DNA of 64,000 nt, taken from Paracidovorax avenae ATCC 19860. GTDB taxonomy: Bacteria > Pseudomonadota > Gammaproteobacteria > Burkholderiales > Burkholderiaceae_C. The DNA lies in the NCBI RefSeq assembly GCF_000176855.2, contig NC_015138.1:4092001-4156000 (forward strand), written 5' to 3'. Within the stretch, counting starts at the first letter, position 1. Each line of letters starts with the position of its first letter. A model generated the notes under the pieces. It was not told the DNA's origin and ran no database searches. It saw only the letters and a list, made by a program, of their open reading frames with translations. Below are positions 8,012-17,600 of this stretch, piece after piece. A program made the position numbers and the translations under genes.

Positions 8012-9214
8012 TCAATCCAGCTTGAACGCACCCACCGCGCGCTGGAGGTCCTGCGCGCGGTCGTTGAGCGCGGTGGCCGCGCGCGAGGCCTGCTGCACCA
8101 GCGCGGCGTTCTGCTGCGTGGTGCCTTCCATCTGCGCCACCGACTGGTTCACGTGGACGATGCCGTCGCTCTGCTCCTGCAGCGCGTGCGAGATTTCCGC
8201 CAGCAGGCCGCTGACCTGCCCCACCGCGCCGACGATGTCCTGCATGGTGCGCCCGGCCTCGTCCACCAGCCCGGCGCCGCTGCGTACCTGCTCCACCGAT
8301 GCGTCGATCAGGCCCTTGATCTCGCGCGCGGCCACCGCGCTGCGCTGCGCCAGGCTGCGCACTTCGGAAGCCACGACCGCGAAGCCGCGGCCCTGCTCGC
8401 CCGCGCGGGCGGCTTCCACGGCCGCGTTGAGCGCCAGGATGTTGGTCTGGAAGGCGATGCCCTCGATCACCTGGATGATGTCCACGATCTTGTGCGAGCT
8501 GCCGCTGATGGCCTGCATGGTCTGCACGACCTGGCCCACCACGGCGCCGCCGCGCTCGGCCGTGCCCGAGGCCTGCACGGCCAGGCCGCTGGCGGAGCGC
8601 GCGCGATCGGCGTTCTGGCGGACGGTGGCGGTGAGCTGCTCCATGCTCTGCGCGGTCTCGGCCAGGGAGGCGACCTGCTCGCCTGTGCGGCGCTCGAGGT
8701 CGCCGTTGCCGGCGTCGATCTCCCCGGCGCTGGCGCCGATGGCATGGGTGGACTGCTGGATGCGCGAGACGAGCTCGGTCAGCGTGTCCTCCATGGTGCC
8801 CAGCGCCCCGAGCAGGCGCCCGAAATCGCCCTGAAGGTCGGAGCTGAACTCCTGGCTCAGGTCGCCGGCGGCGACGGTCTCGGCGATGAGGATGGCCTGG
8901 TCGAGCGGGGCGACGATGCCGCGGCGCAGCAGCACGAAGGCCGCGCCCGCCACCACGAACACCGCGCAGCCCAGGCCCAGCAGCCAGGCGCGCATGCCGG
9001 ACAGCTCGGACTCCGCCGCGGCGACCGCGCGCTCGATCGGCGCGCGCTGGGCAGCGTCCGGCAGGGCCGACGCCGCCTGCAGCACGGCGCGGTGGGCGTC
9101 CTGCGCCCGGCCGATGTCGGACAGCCCCACGCCCATGAGCCATGCCACCAGCAGCGCCACCGATCCGAAGGCCAGGACGAGCCGTGTCCCCGTTCTCCAT
9201 CCATCCCAAGCCAT
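8012..9214 (-). CDS. Methyl-accepting chemotaxis protein (short sensor)
   Basis: This 400-residue receptor has one N-terminal membrane helix (residues 9-29) and a small periplasmic loop of about 40 residues. A second helix follows (near [19 protein letters not shown]), then HAMP and a full signalling domain with the tip [20 protein letters not shown]. It lacks a CheR-binding pentapeptide and ends AVGAFKLD. Start choice: AGGAGACACAC precedes GTG-ATG at 9217/9214; I use the ATG, with the adjacent GTG equally possible. The longer open frame upstream has no ribosome-binding site. It sits opposed to the PHP-yciO and M50-trpS genes, which look like one interrupted plus-strand series. Confidence 0.9.
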   Translation of the reverse strand: MAWDGWRTGTRLVLAFGSVALLVAWLMGVGLSDIGRAQDAHRAVLQAASALPDAAQRAPIERAVAAAESELSGMRAWLLGLGCAVFVVAGAAFVLLRRGIVAPLDQAILIAETVAAGDLSQEFSSDLQGDFGRLLGALGTMEDTLTELVSRIQQSTHAIGASAGEIDAGNGDLERRTGEQVASLAETAQSMEQLTATVRQNADRARSASGLAVQASGTAERGGAVVGQVVQTMQAISGSSHKIVDIIQVIEGIAFQTNILALNAAVEAARAGEQGRGFAVVASEVRSLAQRSAVAAREIKGLIDASVEQVRSGAGLVDEAGRTMQDIVGAVGQVSGLLAEISHALQEQSDGIVHVNQSVAQMEGTTQQNAALVQQASRAATALNDRAQDLQRAVGAFKLD

Positions 9215-9355
9215 CACGTGTGTCTCCTGCTGTTGGTTTTGCGTGGTTGCATTTGGCAACAATTGAACATCCTACCGCCGGCACGGGCCAGCCGGTCCAA
9301 GGGGTTCCCCTGCCGCGTACGCGGTGCGCAACACGGCCTCTGAGACAATCGGCCG

Positions 9356-10024
9356 GTGGACTTCTCCAACCTCATCCAAACCATCCTCATCTACGCCCTG
9401 CCGGTGCTCTTCGCGATCACCGTGCATGAAGCGGCCCACGGCTATGCCGCGCGCCACTTCGGCGACAACACCGCGCTGATGATGGGGCGCATCACGCTCA
9501 ACCCGCTCAAGCACATCGATCCGGTGGGCACGATCCTGATGCCGCTGCTGCTGTATTTCGCGACGTCGGGCACCTTCCTGTTCGGCTATGCCAAGCCGGT
9601 GCCGGTGAATTTCGGGCACCTGCGCAACCCCAAGCGGGACATGATCTGGGTCGCGCTCGCGGGGCCGGCCTCCAATTTCGTGCAGGCGGTGCTGTGGGCG
9701 GTGCTGCTGGTGATGCTGGTGGGCTTCGGGGTGGACGAGCGCTTCTTCATGGAGATGGCGCGCGCGGGCGTGCTGGTGAACCTCGTCATGTGGGCGTTCA
9801 ACCTGTTCCCCCTGCCGCCGCTGGACGGCGGGCGCATCCTGGTGGGGCTGCTGCCCTGGCGGCAGGCCAGCTGGCTTTCGCGCATCGAGCCCTACGGCTT
9901 CTTCATCGTGCTGGCGCTGGTGGTGGCGGGGATCGTGGGCACGGTGTGGCTGCGGCCGCTGATGTCCCTGGGCTATTCGGCCATCAACCTGCTGCTCACG
10001 CCGCTCACGGCCCTGCTGGGCTGA
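9356..10024 (+). CDS. Site-2-protease-type membrane metalloprotease (peptidase M50)
   Basis: The 222-residue integral membrane protein has the zinc site HEAAH in its first helix (residues 24-28) and the third-ligand motif PPLDGGRIL near residue 157, with about five or six membrane segments. This is the compact 'Rip'/YwhC-like subgroup without a PDZ domain. Such proteases cut substrates within the membrane, but no substrate can be inferred here. It starts with GTG at 9356 (MDFSNLIQTILIYALPVLF); no in-frame ATG gives the first helix. trpS follows after 88 bases. Confidence 0.88.
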   Translation: MDFSNLIQTILIYALPVLFAITVHEAAHGYAARHFGDNTALMMGRITLNPLKHIDPVGTILMPLLLYFATSGTFLFGYAKPVPVNFGHLRNPKRDMIWVALAGPASNFVQAVLWAVLLVMLVGFGVDERFFMEMARAGVLVNLVMWAFNLFPLPPLDGGRILVGLLPWRQASWLSRIEPYGFFIVLALVVAGIVGTVWLRPLMSLGYSAINLLLTPLTALLG

Positions 10025-10039
10025 GCCGGCGCGGCGCCC

Positions 10040-10070
10040 GCGGGCCGTGCGGCGGCCCGCCCTTCTTTCC
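10040..10070 (+). terminator. Possible weak terminator after the M50 gene
   Basis: GCGGGCC (10040-10046) and GGCCCGC (10054-10060) can pair around a seven-base loop and are followed by a pyrimidine-rich CCTTCTTTCC, not a clean T-run. It lies 15 bases after the stop and could be a partial terminator or just GC-rich spacer ahead of trpS. Confidence 0.3.
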
Positions 10071-10112
10071 GTTTCCGTTTTCCGTTTCCTCCGGCCCCGA
10101 GCCGCTTCGACC

Positions 10113-11420
10113 ATGAGCACCACGCGCTTTCTCACCGGCATCACGACCACGGGCACGCCCCACCTGGGCAACTTCGTCGGCTCGATCCGCCCCTCGGTGG
10201 CGGCCAGCCAGCGGCCCGGCGTGCAGAGCTTCTACTTCCTGGCGAACTACCACGCGCTCATTAAGTGCGAGGACCCGGCGCGCATCCAGCGCTCCACGGT
10301 GGAGATCGCCGCGAGCTGGCTGGCCGCGGGCCTGGACCCGGAGCACGTCACGTTCTACCGGCAGTCCGACATCCCCGAGATCCCGGAGCTGAACTGGCTG
10401 CTGTCGTGCGTGACCGGCAAGGGCCTGCTCAACCGCGCCCATGCCTACAAGGCATCGCAGGACAAGAACGAGGCCGCGGGCCGGGAGCTGGACGACGGCG
10501 TGACGGCCGGCCTCTTCATGTACCCGGTGCTGATGGCCGCCGACATCCTGGCCTTCAAGGCGCACAAGGTGCCCGTGGGGCGCGACCAGGTGCAGCACAT
10601 CGAGATGGCGCGCGACATCGCGTCGAGCTTCAACCACCTCTACGGCGAGCATTTCGTGCTGCCCGAGGCGGCGATCGACGAGCACGTGGCCACGCTGCCC
10701 GGGCTGGACGGCCGCAAGATGAGCAAGAGCTACGACAACACGATCCCGCTCTTCTCGCCGCGCGAGCAGCTGCGCCGGCTGATCAACAGCATCCAGACCG
10801 ATTCGCGCGCGCCCGGCGAACCCAAGGACACGGAGGGCTCCGCCCTGTTCCAGATCTACCGCGCATTCGCCACCGACGCGGAAACCGAGGCGCTGCGCCG
10901 GCAGTTCGCCGAGGGCATCGCCTGGGGCGAGGCCAAGCAGATCCTGTTCGAGCGCGTGGACGGCGTGGTCGGGCCGATGCGCGAGCGCTACGACGCGCTG
11001 ATCGCCGACCCGGGCCGCATCGAGGACATCCTGCTCGCGGGCGCCGAGAAGGCCCGTGCGGAGGCCGGCCCCCTGCTGCGCGACCTGCGCCATGCCGTGG
11101 GCCTGCGCAGCCTGCGCGGCGGTGCGGCTGCCGCCAGCGCGCCACGCGCGGCCGCCAAAGCCACAGCCCTGCCCTCGTTCAAGCAGTACCGCGAGGCCGA
11201 CGGCCGCTTCTACTTCAAGCTGGTGGCCGCGGACGGCCGCCTGCTGCTGCAGAGCACGGGCTTCACCGCGCCGCGCGACGCGGGCCAGGCGATCGCCCGG
11301 CTGCAGAAGGAACCCGGCGCCCTGGCGGCGCTGGCGGCCCACCTGGCGCCCGTGGAGGGCGTGGAGGCCGGCGACGTGGAAGCCGCATTGCAGGCCCTGC
11401 TGCAGGCCAGCGAAGCCTGA
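10113..11420 (+). CDS. trpS: Tryptophanyl-tRNA synthetase with C-terminal extension
   Basis: The class I signature motifs are present: TPHLGN (HIGH equivalent) near residue 13 and KMSKS near residue 205. The protein is 435 residues, roughly 90-100 longer than the common bacterial form of about 340. The extra C-terminal part follows an Ala-rich linker (AAAASAPRAAAKA). It contains FYFKLVAADGRLLLQSTGF and a later helix, reminiscent of the YegP/DUF1508 small domain, which I infer from pattern only. The enzyme charges tRNA-Trp in the cytoplasm. The ATG at 10113 gives the usual MSTTRFLTGITTTG start; the frame upstream is spacer. Confidence 0.94.
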   Translation: MSTTRFLTGITTTGTPHLGNFVGSIRPSVAASQRPGVQSFYFLANYHALIKCEDPARIQRSTVEIAASWLAAGLDPEHVTFYRQSDIPEIPELNWLLSCVTGKGLLNRAHAYKASQDKNEAAGRELDDGVTAGLFMYPVLMAADILAFKAHKVPVGRDQVQHIEMARDIASSFNHLYGEHFVLPEAAIDEHVATLPGLDGRKMSKSYDNTIPLFSPREQLRRLINSIQTDSRAPGEPKDTEGSALFQIYRAFATDAETEALRRQFAEGIAWGEAKQILFERVDGVVGPMRERYDALIADPGRIEDILLAGAEKARAEAGPLLRDLRHAVGLRSLRGGAAAASAPRAAAKATALPSFKQYREADGRFYFKLVAADGRLLLQSTGFTAPRDAGQAIARLQKEPGALAALAAHLAPVEGVEAGDVEAALQALLQASEA

Positions 11421-11436
11421 GCGCGCCAACGCGGAA

Positions 11437-11455
11437 GGCGGCGCACCGCGCCGCC
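11437..11455. terminator. GC hairpin between convergent trpS and arsH
   Basis: GGCGGCGC and GCGCCGCC form a perfect eight-base-pair stem with a three-base loop, 16 bases after the trpS stop and directly before the arsH stop. No T-tract follows on either strand, so it is at best a weak or bidirectional termination element. Confidence 0.4.
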
Positions 11456-11456
11456 G

Positions 11457-12176
11457 TCAGATGCTCCGCAGGTTCACGCGGTCGGACAGCGCCTGCGCGC
11501 TTTCGCGGCGCTCGCTGTAACGTTCCACCAGGTAGGGCCCGCAGTCGCGCGTCAGCAGCGTGAACTTCACCAGCTCCTCCATCACGTCCACCACGCGCTC
11601 GTAGTAAGGCGACGGCTTCATGCGCCCGGCCTCGTCGAACTCCTGGAAGGCCTTGGCGACGGAAGACTGGTTCGGGATGGTGAGCATGCGCATCCACCGG
11701 CCCAGCACCCGCAGCTGGTTGACGGCATTGAAGGACTGCGACCCGCCCGACACCTCCATCACCGCCAGCGTCTTGCCCTGCGTGGGCCGCACCGACCCCA
11801 GGGCGAGCGGGATCCAGTCGATCTGGATCTTCATGATGCCGGTCATCGCGCCGTGGCGCTCGGGCGAGGTCCACACCATGCCCTCGGACCACTGCACCAG
11901 TTCCCGCAGCTCGCGCACCTTGGGGTGGTCTTCCGGCGCACCATCCGGCAGGGGAAGCCCGGCGGGATCGAAGATGCGCGGCTCGGCTCCCAGGGCGCGC
12001 AGCAGGCGCGCGGCCTCCTCGGTCAGCAGGCGGCTGAAGGAGCGTTCCCGCAGCGAACCGTACAGCAGCAGGATGCGCGGCGGGTGCGTCGCACGCTCCC
12101 CGGGCCACAGGCGCTGCAGGTCGATCGGATGCAGCAGTTCCGGATCGATGTTCGGAAGGTCAGCGCTGGTGGACAT
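11457..12176 (-). CDS. arsH: ArsH, NADPH-dependent FMN reductase / organoarsenical oxidase
   Basis: The 239-residue protein has the ArsH features: an N-terminal [12 protein letters not shown] lead, the flavodoxin-like [15 protein letters not shown], and [21 protein letters not shown], then [13 protein letters not shown] and [17 protein letters not shown]. ArsH proteins are FMN-dependent NADPH oxidoreductases; several oxidise trivalent methylarsenicals to less toxic pentavalent forms. It is the last gene of arsR-arsC-arsH. Its ATG at 12176 lies 17 bases inside the end of arsC, so translation is coupled. Confidence 0.94.
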   Translation of the reverse strand: MSTSADLPNIDPELLHPIDLQRLWPGERATHPPRILLLYGSLRERSFSRLLTEEAARLLRALGAEPRIFDPAGLPLPDGAPEDHPKVRELRELVQWSEGMVWTSPERHGAMTGIMKIQIDWIPLALGSVRPTQGKTLAVMEVSGGSQSFNAVNQLRVLGRWMRMLTIPNQSSVAKAFQEFDEAGRMKPSPYYERVVDVMEELVKFTLLTRDCGPYLVERYSERRESAQALSDRVNLRSI

Positions 12177-12591
12177 GCCGGCCTTTCGCGTCGATGACGG
12201 GTTCGCCGTCTTCCTTGGAGAACGCACCTTGCTGCGGGCCGGGCAGGATATCCAGCACCGCTTCCGACGGGCGGCACAGGCGCGTGCCCAGGGGCGTCAC
12301 CACGATGGGCCGGTTGATGAGGATGGGGTGCTGCAGCATGCAGTCGATCAGTTGCGCATCGCTCCACTGCGGCTCGGCCAGGCCCAGCTCCGCATAGGGC
12401 GTGCCCTTCTCGCGCAGCACATCGCGCACGGGTGTGCCCATGGCGGCGACCAGGCGTTCCAGCGTGGCCCGGTCGGGCGGGGTCTTCAGGTACTCGATGA
12501 CCGTAGGCTCGACGCCGCTGTTGCGGATGAGTGCGAGCACGTTGCGCGAGGTGCCGCAGTCGGGGTTGTGGTAGATCGTGATGTCGCTCAT
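12160..12591 (-). CDS. arsC: Arsenate reductase ArsC (glutaredoxin-dependent type)
   Basis: The 143-residue protein begins [24 protein letters not shown]. Cys12 in CGTSR is the catalytic residue of the R773-type, glutathione/glutaredoxin-dependent enzyme. [16 protein letters not shown], with the conserved Arg residues, follows near residue 95. It reduces arsenate to arsenite in the cytoplasm. The product normally has to be exported, yet no arsB or acr3 gene is present here. The start at 12591 matches the family; the longer upstream frame does not. Overlaps arsH by 17 bases. Confidence 0.94.
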   Translation of the reverse strand: MSDITIYHNPDCGTSRNVLALIRNSGVEPTVIEYLKTPPDRATLERLVAAMGTPVRDVLREKGTPYAELGLAEPQWSDAQLIDCMLQHPILINRPIVVTPLGTRLCRPSEAVLDILPGPQQGAFSKEDGEPVIDAKGRHVHQR

Positions 12592-12657
12592 GGGAGTGAT
12601 CCTCGCGAAGGGAAAAGGATGGCCGGCGGGCGGCATCGGGAAGCAGGCTGATGAGGT

Positions 12658-12960
12658 TCACCGCCACGAACACGGCTGCCCCTGGCAGCAGTTCTCGGTG
12701 AGGTAGGCCATGAGGCCGTTCATCCGGTCGAAGGCGGCACGGTAGATGAGGTGGCGGCCCTGGCGTTCCTGGGTCACCAGGCCCGCATGGGCCAGCTCCT
12801 TGAGGTGAAACGACAGGCTGGTGGCGGACACGTCCAGCGCCTGGGCCAGCGCGCCGGGGGTCATGCCCTCCGGGCCCGCCACGACCAGCGCCCGGAACGT
12901 CCGCAGGCGCACGGTCTGGGCCAGGGCCAGCAGGGCCCGGACGGCATCGTTTTCTTCCAT
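12658..12960 (-). CDS. arsR: ArsR-family arsenite-responsive repressor
   Basis: The 100-residue protein has the SmtB/ArsR winged helix, with recognition helix around VSATSLSFHLKELAHAGLV and wing QERQGRHLIYRA. It lacks the helix-4 CxC metal site of the classical ArsR. Instead it has a C-terminal cysteine cluster, CCQGQPC (C91, C92, C97), like the As(III) site of the Acidithiobacillus type of ArsR. It is predicted to repress arsR-arsC-arsH and dissociate on As(III) binding. A short inverted repeat just upstream of its ATG is a candidate operator. Confidence 0.92.
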   Translation of the reverse strand: MEENDAVRALLALAQTVRLRTFRALVVAGPEGMTPGALAQALDVSATSLSFHLKELAHAGLVTQERQGRHLIYRAAFDRMNGLMAYLTENCCQGQPCSWR

Positions 12961-12962
12961 AT

Positions 12963-12978
12963 TTCAATTATCGTTGAA
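12963..12978. promoter_or_regulatory. Candidate ArsR operator upstream of arsR
   Basis: TTCAA (12963-12967) and TTGAA (12974-12978) form an inverted repeat around TTATCG in an AT-rich stretch that begins two bases upstream of the arsR start. The placement over the start region, in otherwise GC-rich DNA, fits an autoregulatory ArsR site. The match is by symmetry and position only. Confidence 0.5.
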
Positions 12979-13199
12979 TTATCAAAATGACTGCAAGCGC
13001 GAAAACCCACGGCAGCGCGGGAGGGCCGCCCCGTGGGGCCGTCCGCCTCAGTCATAACGCCTCGTTTGCCCCTCGATAACCAAAGACACTCCGACACAAA
13101 ACAAATTTCCGGAAGCCCTTCCCTGCCTGAAATGCGCTTCCTATCATCGCGGCCGTTTTGAACTCCACCGTTCGGCCGCCGCTGGCCGGGCCGCACCGC

Positions 13200-16100
13200 A
13201 TGACCCAGGGTAAGCCAGCCGCACGCCAGACAGACTTGACCAAGAAAGGCGGGCCCATCGTGCAGGGCTCGCACACCGTGCTGATCGGCTCGGCCGGCGG
13301 CATCGCCTGCTCGGTGTGCCCGGGCGGCATCACCGAAGGCCATCCGGTGAACCCGCTGCTGGGCGCCAAGGTGCTGCCCGACGAGGAAGACTTCGCCCTG
13401 CCCGGCCCGCTGCCGTTCGCGCTGGTGCGCTCGTACTCCAGCTACCAGGGCCCCGACGCGGCACCCGTGGGGTTGCTCGGGCCGGGCTGGTGGCTGCCCG
13501 GAGAAGCCCGCGTGGCGCATCGGGCCGCAGGCGATGGCGCGCCCGGGGCCCTGCACCTGCACGACGGCCGAGGGCGCCGCATCGCCTTCGAGGCCCTGGC
13601 GCCGGGCGAGATCGCCCACAGCCCCAGCGAAGGCCTCTGGCTCGTGCGCTGCGGCACGGAGCACCTGCCGGGCGCGCACCAGGGCGGCCATGCCGGGCGC
13701 CTCGCCCGCCTGTGGAGTGCCCTGCCGGAGTCCGTGCGCACCGATGCGCGCATCACCGTGGCCACCGCATCGCCGCTGGGCCCCTGGTGGGTGTTCGCGC
13801 CGGGACCGGTGCCCGCCGCGCCGGACGGCCCGGCGGCCGGCACGGATGGCACGGGCAACACGGGCGACCGCGCGGCCCCGCACGGCGTGCTGCACGGCAT
13901 CTGCGACCGCTTCGGCCGCGTGCAGCGCCACGAGCGCCATGCGGACGGGCCTTTCGCGGGCCACCTGCGCAGCATCACCGACGGCGCCGGCCGCCGCTAC
14001 GGCTTCGAACTGGAGCGCGTGTCCCCGGCCTCGCCAGCCGCCCATGGCTGGGGTGCGGACAGCGGCGTGCGCCTCGTGGCCGTGTGGCTGCAGGCCGATC
14101 CGCACCAGGCCCCGGAGTCGCTGCCCGCGCCGCTCGCACTGGTGCGCTACGCCTATACCGGCCGCGGGGAGCTGGCCCAGGTGACCGACCGCACGGGCCG
14201 CACCGTGCGCCGCTTCGAATACGGCGACGCGGCCCACCCGGGCCGCATGACCGGCCATGCCCGCGCCGGCCGCCCGATGACGCGCTATGCCTACGACGCC
14301 CAGGGCCGCGTGGCCGCGCAGACCACGCCGCACGGGCTGGACCTGCGCTTCGACTACACCCCGCTCCCCGCGGACCCGGCGGCCTCGCCACCGCAGCCGG
14401 CGCGCGCCAGCACGCTGGTCACCGACGGGCTGGGCCGCCAGCGCCGCTACGTGTTCTCCGGCGCGGGGGGCCTGGCCCGCGTGGCCGAGCGCATCGAGGC
14501 GGACGGCGCCCGCTCCACCTGGAAATACGACGCCGCGGGCCGCCTGCTGGAGCACACGGATGCCCTGGGCCGCCGCACGCAGCACACCATCGACGCGGCC
14601 ACGGGCCTCGTCATCGGCATCACCGATGCGGCCGGCCGCAGCCACCGCATCGCGCACGACGCACTGGGCCTGCCCCTGCGCCACCAGGCCCCGGCACCGG
14701 AGGGCCCGATGGGCGACCCCCTCGTCACCACCTGGGAGCACGACGCCTGGGGCCGCCTCGTGCGCCATACCGACCCGCTCGGCCACACCACGCACTACCG
14801 CTACCCCGAGCCAACGGCAGCGCACCCCGACCTGCCCACCGCCATCACCGACGCCCGCGGCGGCACCAGCACGCTGCAGTGGAACGCGCTGGGCCTGCTG
14901 GCCTGCCGCACCGACTGCAGCGGGCGCGCCACGCGCTTTCACTACGACGCCTGGGGCCGCACGGTGCGTGTTCAGGGCGAGGAAGGGCTGGAACTGCGCA
15001 CGGCCTACGACGCCCTGGGCCGGCCGGCCGAATCCACCGACGCCCTGGGCCGCGCCACACGCTGGCGCTACGCCCCCGAAGGCGACGACCTCATCGCCAT
15101 CGACCACCCCGGCGGCCTGTGCGAACGCTTCGCGCACGATGCCTGGGGCCGCGTGGTCCGCTACGAATACGGCAGCCGCCCCACTCCCGAACCGCAGGAC
15201 GGCAACCCGGGCACCCCGGCCCCGCCGCACTGGTTCGCGCAGCACTACCGCTACGACCTCGCCGGCCGCCTCGTGGAACTGCACAACGAGAATGCGCGGG
15301 CCCACAGCTTCACCTACGACGTGCGCGACCGGCTCGCCGCGGAAACCGGCTTCGATGGCCTCGTGACCCGCCATGCCTACGACCGGGGCGGCCAGCGCAT
15401 CCGCACCGAAGACGCGCGCCACGCCATCGACTACGAATGGAGCGGCACGGGGCAACTGCAGGCCCGCACCATCACGCCCCTGCCGGGCACCACGCAGCAA
15501 GCGCCCATCACCGAGCGGTTCGAGCACGACGGCGCCGGACAGCTGGTGGCCGCCCACCACCACACTGCCATGCACCGCCACGAGGTGAGCGTGTACCTGC
15601 GGCGCGACCGCCTGGGCCGCATCCTGGGCGAGCGCCAGGAGATGCGCGCCGCCGATGGCGCCCTGCTCTGGAGCCACGAGAGCACGCACGCCCTGGACGC
15701 CGGGGGCGTGCCCACCGGCGCCGACCTGCCCGGCCTGCCGCCGCTGCAGTGGCTGGCCTACGGCCCGGGCCACGTGCACGGCCTGTTGCTGGACGGCGAG
15801 CCCCTGCTGCACATCGAGCGCGACGGCCTGCACCGGCCCGTGGCGCTGGATTTCGGGGCGAGCCAGACCCGCTGGCGCCGGGATGCGCTATCGCGGCTGC
15901 AGGCGCTTTCCGTGCACGGCAAGGCCGAGGCCGGCGTGCCCCGGCCGTCCGGTGGCCTGCCCGGGCTGCCGGCCCTGGCGCGCCAGCACCACTACGACGC
16001 GGCCGGCCGGCTCGCGCGCATCGACACCCCGCAGGGCACGATCCACCATGCCTACGACACGGCCGGCCGCCTGGCCGCGGCGCACCTGCCCGGGCGCGAG

Positions 16101-17600
16101 CCGCTGCACTACCGCTACGACCCGGCCGGCAACCCCTGGCAGCCCTCTGCCGACGCCACGGGCGGCCCGCGCGGGGACTGGGCCGGCGAGGTGCGCCGCC
16201 ACCTGCACGACCCGGCCTTCGACCTGCTGCGCCAGGAGGGCAGCGCCCTGCCCGGCCACGCCCGCGACCGCTGGCCCGACAACCGTGTCATGGCCCACGG
16301 CCCCTGGCGCTACCGCTGGGACGCCTGCGGCAACCTCGTGGAAAAAACGCATGCCGACGGCCGGCAGACCCACCGCCTGCACTGGGACCACGCCCAATGC
16401 CTCGTCGCCCACGAGCAGATCGACCACACCACGGGCGAGCGGATCCGGCGCATCCACCACTACGACGTTTTCAGCCGGCGCATCGCCAGCCGCATCGAGC
16501 GCTCGCAGGACAACGGCCCGCAACAACAGCCGACCTCCACCGTCACCGAGCGCTGCCACGGCTGGCAGGGCGATGCCCTCACCCTCACCGAACTGCGCGA
16601 CCCGCTGCGACCGCAGGACGCGCAGCGCATCCACACGCTCTACCACCCGGGCACCTTCATGCCCCTGCTGCGCATCCAGACGGCGGCCTGCGCGGAACCT
16701 CCCACCCTGGCGCAGCTGCTGGGCGCCGCCGAACCCGGCGACCGCGCGCAGCACGCGCCCCTGCAGGCGCTGCAGGAAGAACTGCTCCACGACGCCAGCG
16801 ACCACACGCGTCGCCACCTGCAGAGCATGGGCTGGGATGCCGAGCGCCTGCAGCGGCAACTGCGCGGGGAAGGCGCCGCCATCACGCACCTGCACCTCTA
16901 CCACTGCGACCACCTGGGCACGCCCCTGGCGCTCATCGACACACAGGGCCGCATAGACTGGCAGATCGAGCTGGACCCGTGGGGGAATACGATCAATGAG
17001 CACAACCCGCTGGGGCTGCACCAGCCGATCCGCATGCAGGGGCAGCACGACGAAGGGGACGGGGCGGGGTTGTTCTATAACCGGCACCGGTACTATGACC
17101 CGGGGATGGGGAGGTATGTGTCGCAGGATCCGATCGGGTTGAGGGGCGGCCCCAACAATTACGCATACGCCAGACAAAACCCAAAATCTTTCACTGATCC
17201 CACTGGGCTGGATGTCTATCTTTGCAAACAGCCAGCATTCGGCATATCGTGGAATCCGCTTGATCATCATTGGATCAAGACAGACACCATTGAAGCGGGA
17301 ATGGGTGCTATAAAAAGTGATTGCGGCAACGCAGGCAATGCATCTGGAGATTTACCAGGAGACAAGGTTCAAGTTTGCGATCACAGCGAACGAGATAAAA
17401 CAGGGATGACTTGCACCCTCATCAAAGATGTGGATGAAAAGAAAGTCAATGAGCAGCTGAAACTTGGGAGGCCATTGGGCAGGTGGGGGCCCACAAATCA
17501 ATGCCAGTCTTTTGCCAGTGAAGTTCTGGAAAATGCGAGAGTTCCACAGCCTACACCTAATCTCTCTCCATTTGACAATCCATTTCTATGGGGGTTTTAA
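13200..17600 (+). CDS. PAAR/Rhs polymorphic toxin with papain-like C-terminal domain
   Basis: This 1,466-residue Rhs protein begins with a PAAR-like region (GKPAARQTDLTKKGGPIVQGSHTVLIGS), then a DUF6531-type stretch (PVNPLLGAKVLPDEEDF). Dozens of YD/RHS repeats (YDAAGRL-type) build the cocoon. The core ends with RYVSQDPIGLRGG...SFTDPTGL, the autocleaving DPxG...DPxG boundary. The variable tip is about residues 1333-1466, where GC content drops sharply. The tip contains DHHWIKTD (His about 1354) and, 80 residues on, TNQCQSFASEVL (Cys about 1434). This His-then-Cys order resembles the permuted NlpC/P60-LRAT papain fold, so it may be an amidase, peptidase or acyltransferase toxin (inference). 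PAAR-Rhs proteins are usually type VI secretion effectors; no VgrG or adaptor gene is here. A TTG at 13158 in frame is an alternative start. Confidence 0.88.
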   Translation: MTQGKPAARQTDLTKKGGPIVQGSHTVLIGSAGGIACSVCPGGITEGHPVNPLLGAKVLPDEEDFALPGPLPFALVRSYSSYQGPDAAPVGLLGPGWWLPGEARVAHRAAGDGAPGALHLHDGRGRRIAFEALAPGEIAHSPSEGLWLVRCGTEHLPGAHQGGHAGRLARLWSALPESVRTDARITVATASPLGPWWVFAPGPVPAAPDGPAAGTDGTGNTGDRAAPHGVLHGICDRFGRVQRHERHADGPFAGHLRSITDGAGRRYGFELERVSPASPAAHGWGADSGVRLVAVWLQADPHQAPESLPAPLALVRYAYTGRGELAQVTDRTGRTVRRFEYGDAAHPGRMTGHARAGRPMTRYAYDAQGRVAAQTTPHGLDLRFDYTPLPADPAASPPQPARASTLVTDGLGRQRRYVFSGAGGLARVAERIEADGARSTWKYDAAGRLLEHTDALGRRTQHTIDAATGLVIGITDAAGRSHRIAHDALGLPLRHQAPAPEGPMGDPLVTTWEHDAWGRLVRHTDPLGHTTHYRYPEPTAAHPDLPTAITDARGGTSTLQWNALGLLACRTDCSGRATRFHYDAWGRTVRVQGEEGLELRTAYDALGRPAESTDALGRATRWRYAPEGDDLIAIDHPGGLCERFAHDAWGRVVRYEYGSRPTPEPQDGNPGTPAPPHWFAQHYRYDLAGRLVELHNENARAHSFTYDVRDRLAAETGFDGLVTRHAYDRGGQRIRTEDARHAIDYEWSGTGQLQARTITPLPGTTQQAPITERFEHDGAGQLVAAHHHTAMHRHEVSVYLRRDRLGRILGERQEMRAADGALLWSHESTHALDAGGVPTGADLPGLPPLQWLAYGPGHVHGLLLDGEPLLHIERDGLHRPVALDFGASQTRWRRDALSRLQALSVHGKAEAGVPRPSGGLPGLPALARQHHYDAAGRLARIDTPQGTIHHAYDTAGRLAAAHLPGREPLHYRYDPAGNPWQPSADATGGPRGDWAGEVRRHLHDPAFDLLRQEGSALPGHARDRWPDNRVMAHGPWRYRWDACGNLVEKTHADGRQTHRLHWDHAQCLVAHEQIDHTTGERIRRIHHYDVFSRRIASRIERSQDNGPQQQPTSTVTERCHGWQGDALTLTELRDPLRPQDAQRIHTLYHPGTFMPLLRIQTAACAEPPTLAQLLGAAEPGDRAQHAPLQALQEELLHDASDHTRRHLQSMGWDAERLQRQLRGEGAAITHLHLYHCDHLGTPLALIDTQGRIDWQIELDPWGNTINEHNPLGLHQPIRMQGQHDEGDGAGLFYNRHRYYDPGMGRYVSQDPIGLRGGPNNYAYARQNPKSFTDPTGLDVYLCKQPAFGISWNPLDHHWIKTDTIEAGMGAIKSDCGNAGNASGDLPGDKVQVCDHSERDKTGMTCTLIKDVDEKKVNEQLKLGRPLGRWGPTNQCQSFASEVLENARVPQPTPNLSPFDNPFLWGF

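Noticed and set aside
13006..13199. CRISPR or tRNA-like structure ahead of the rhs gene
   Set aside because: No regular repeats and no cloverleaf with anticodon arm could be drawn.
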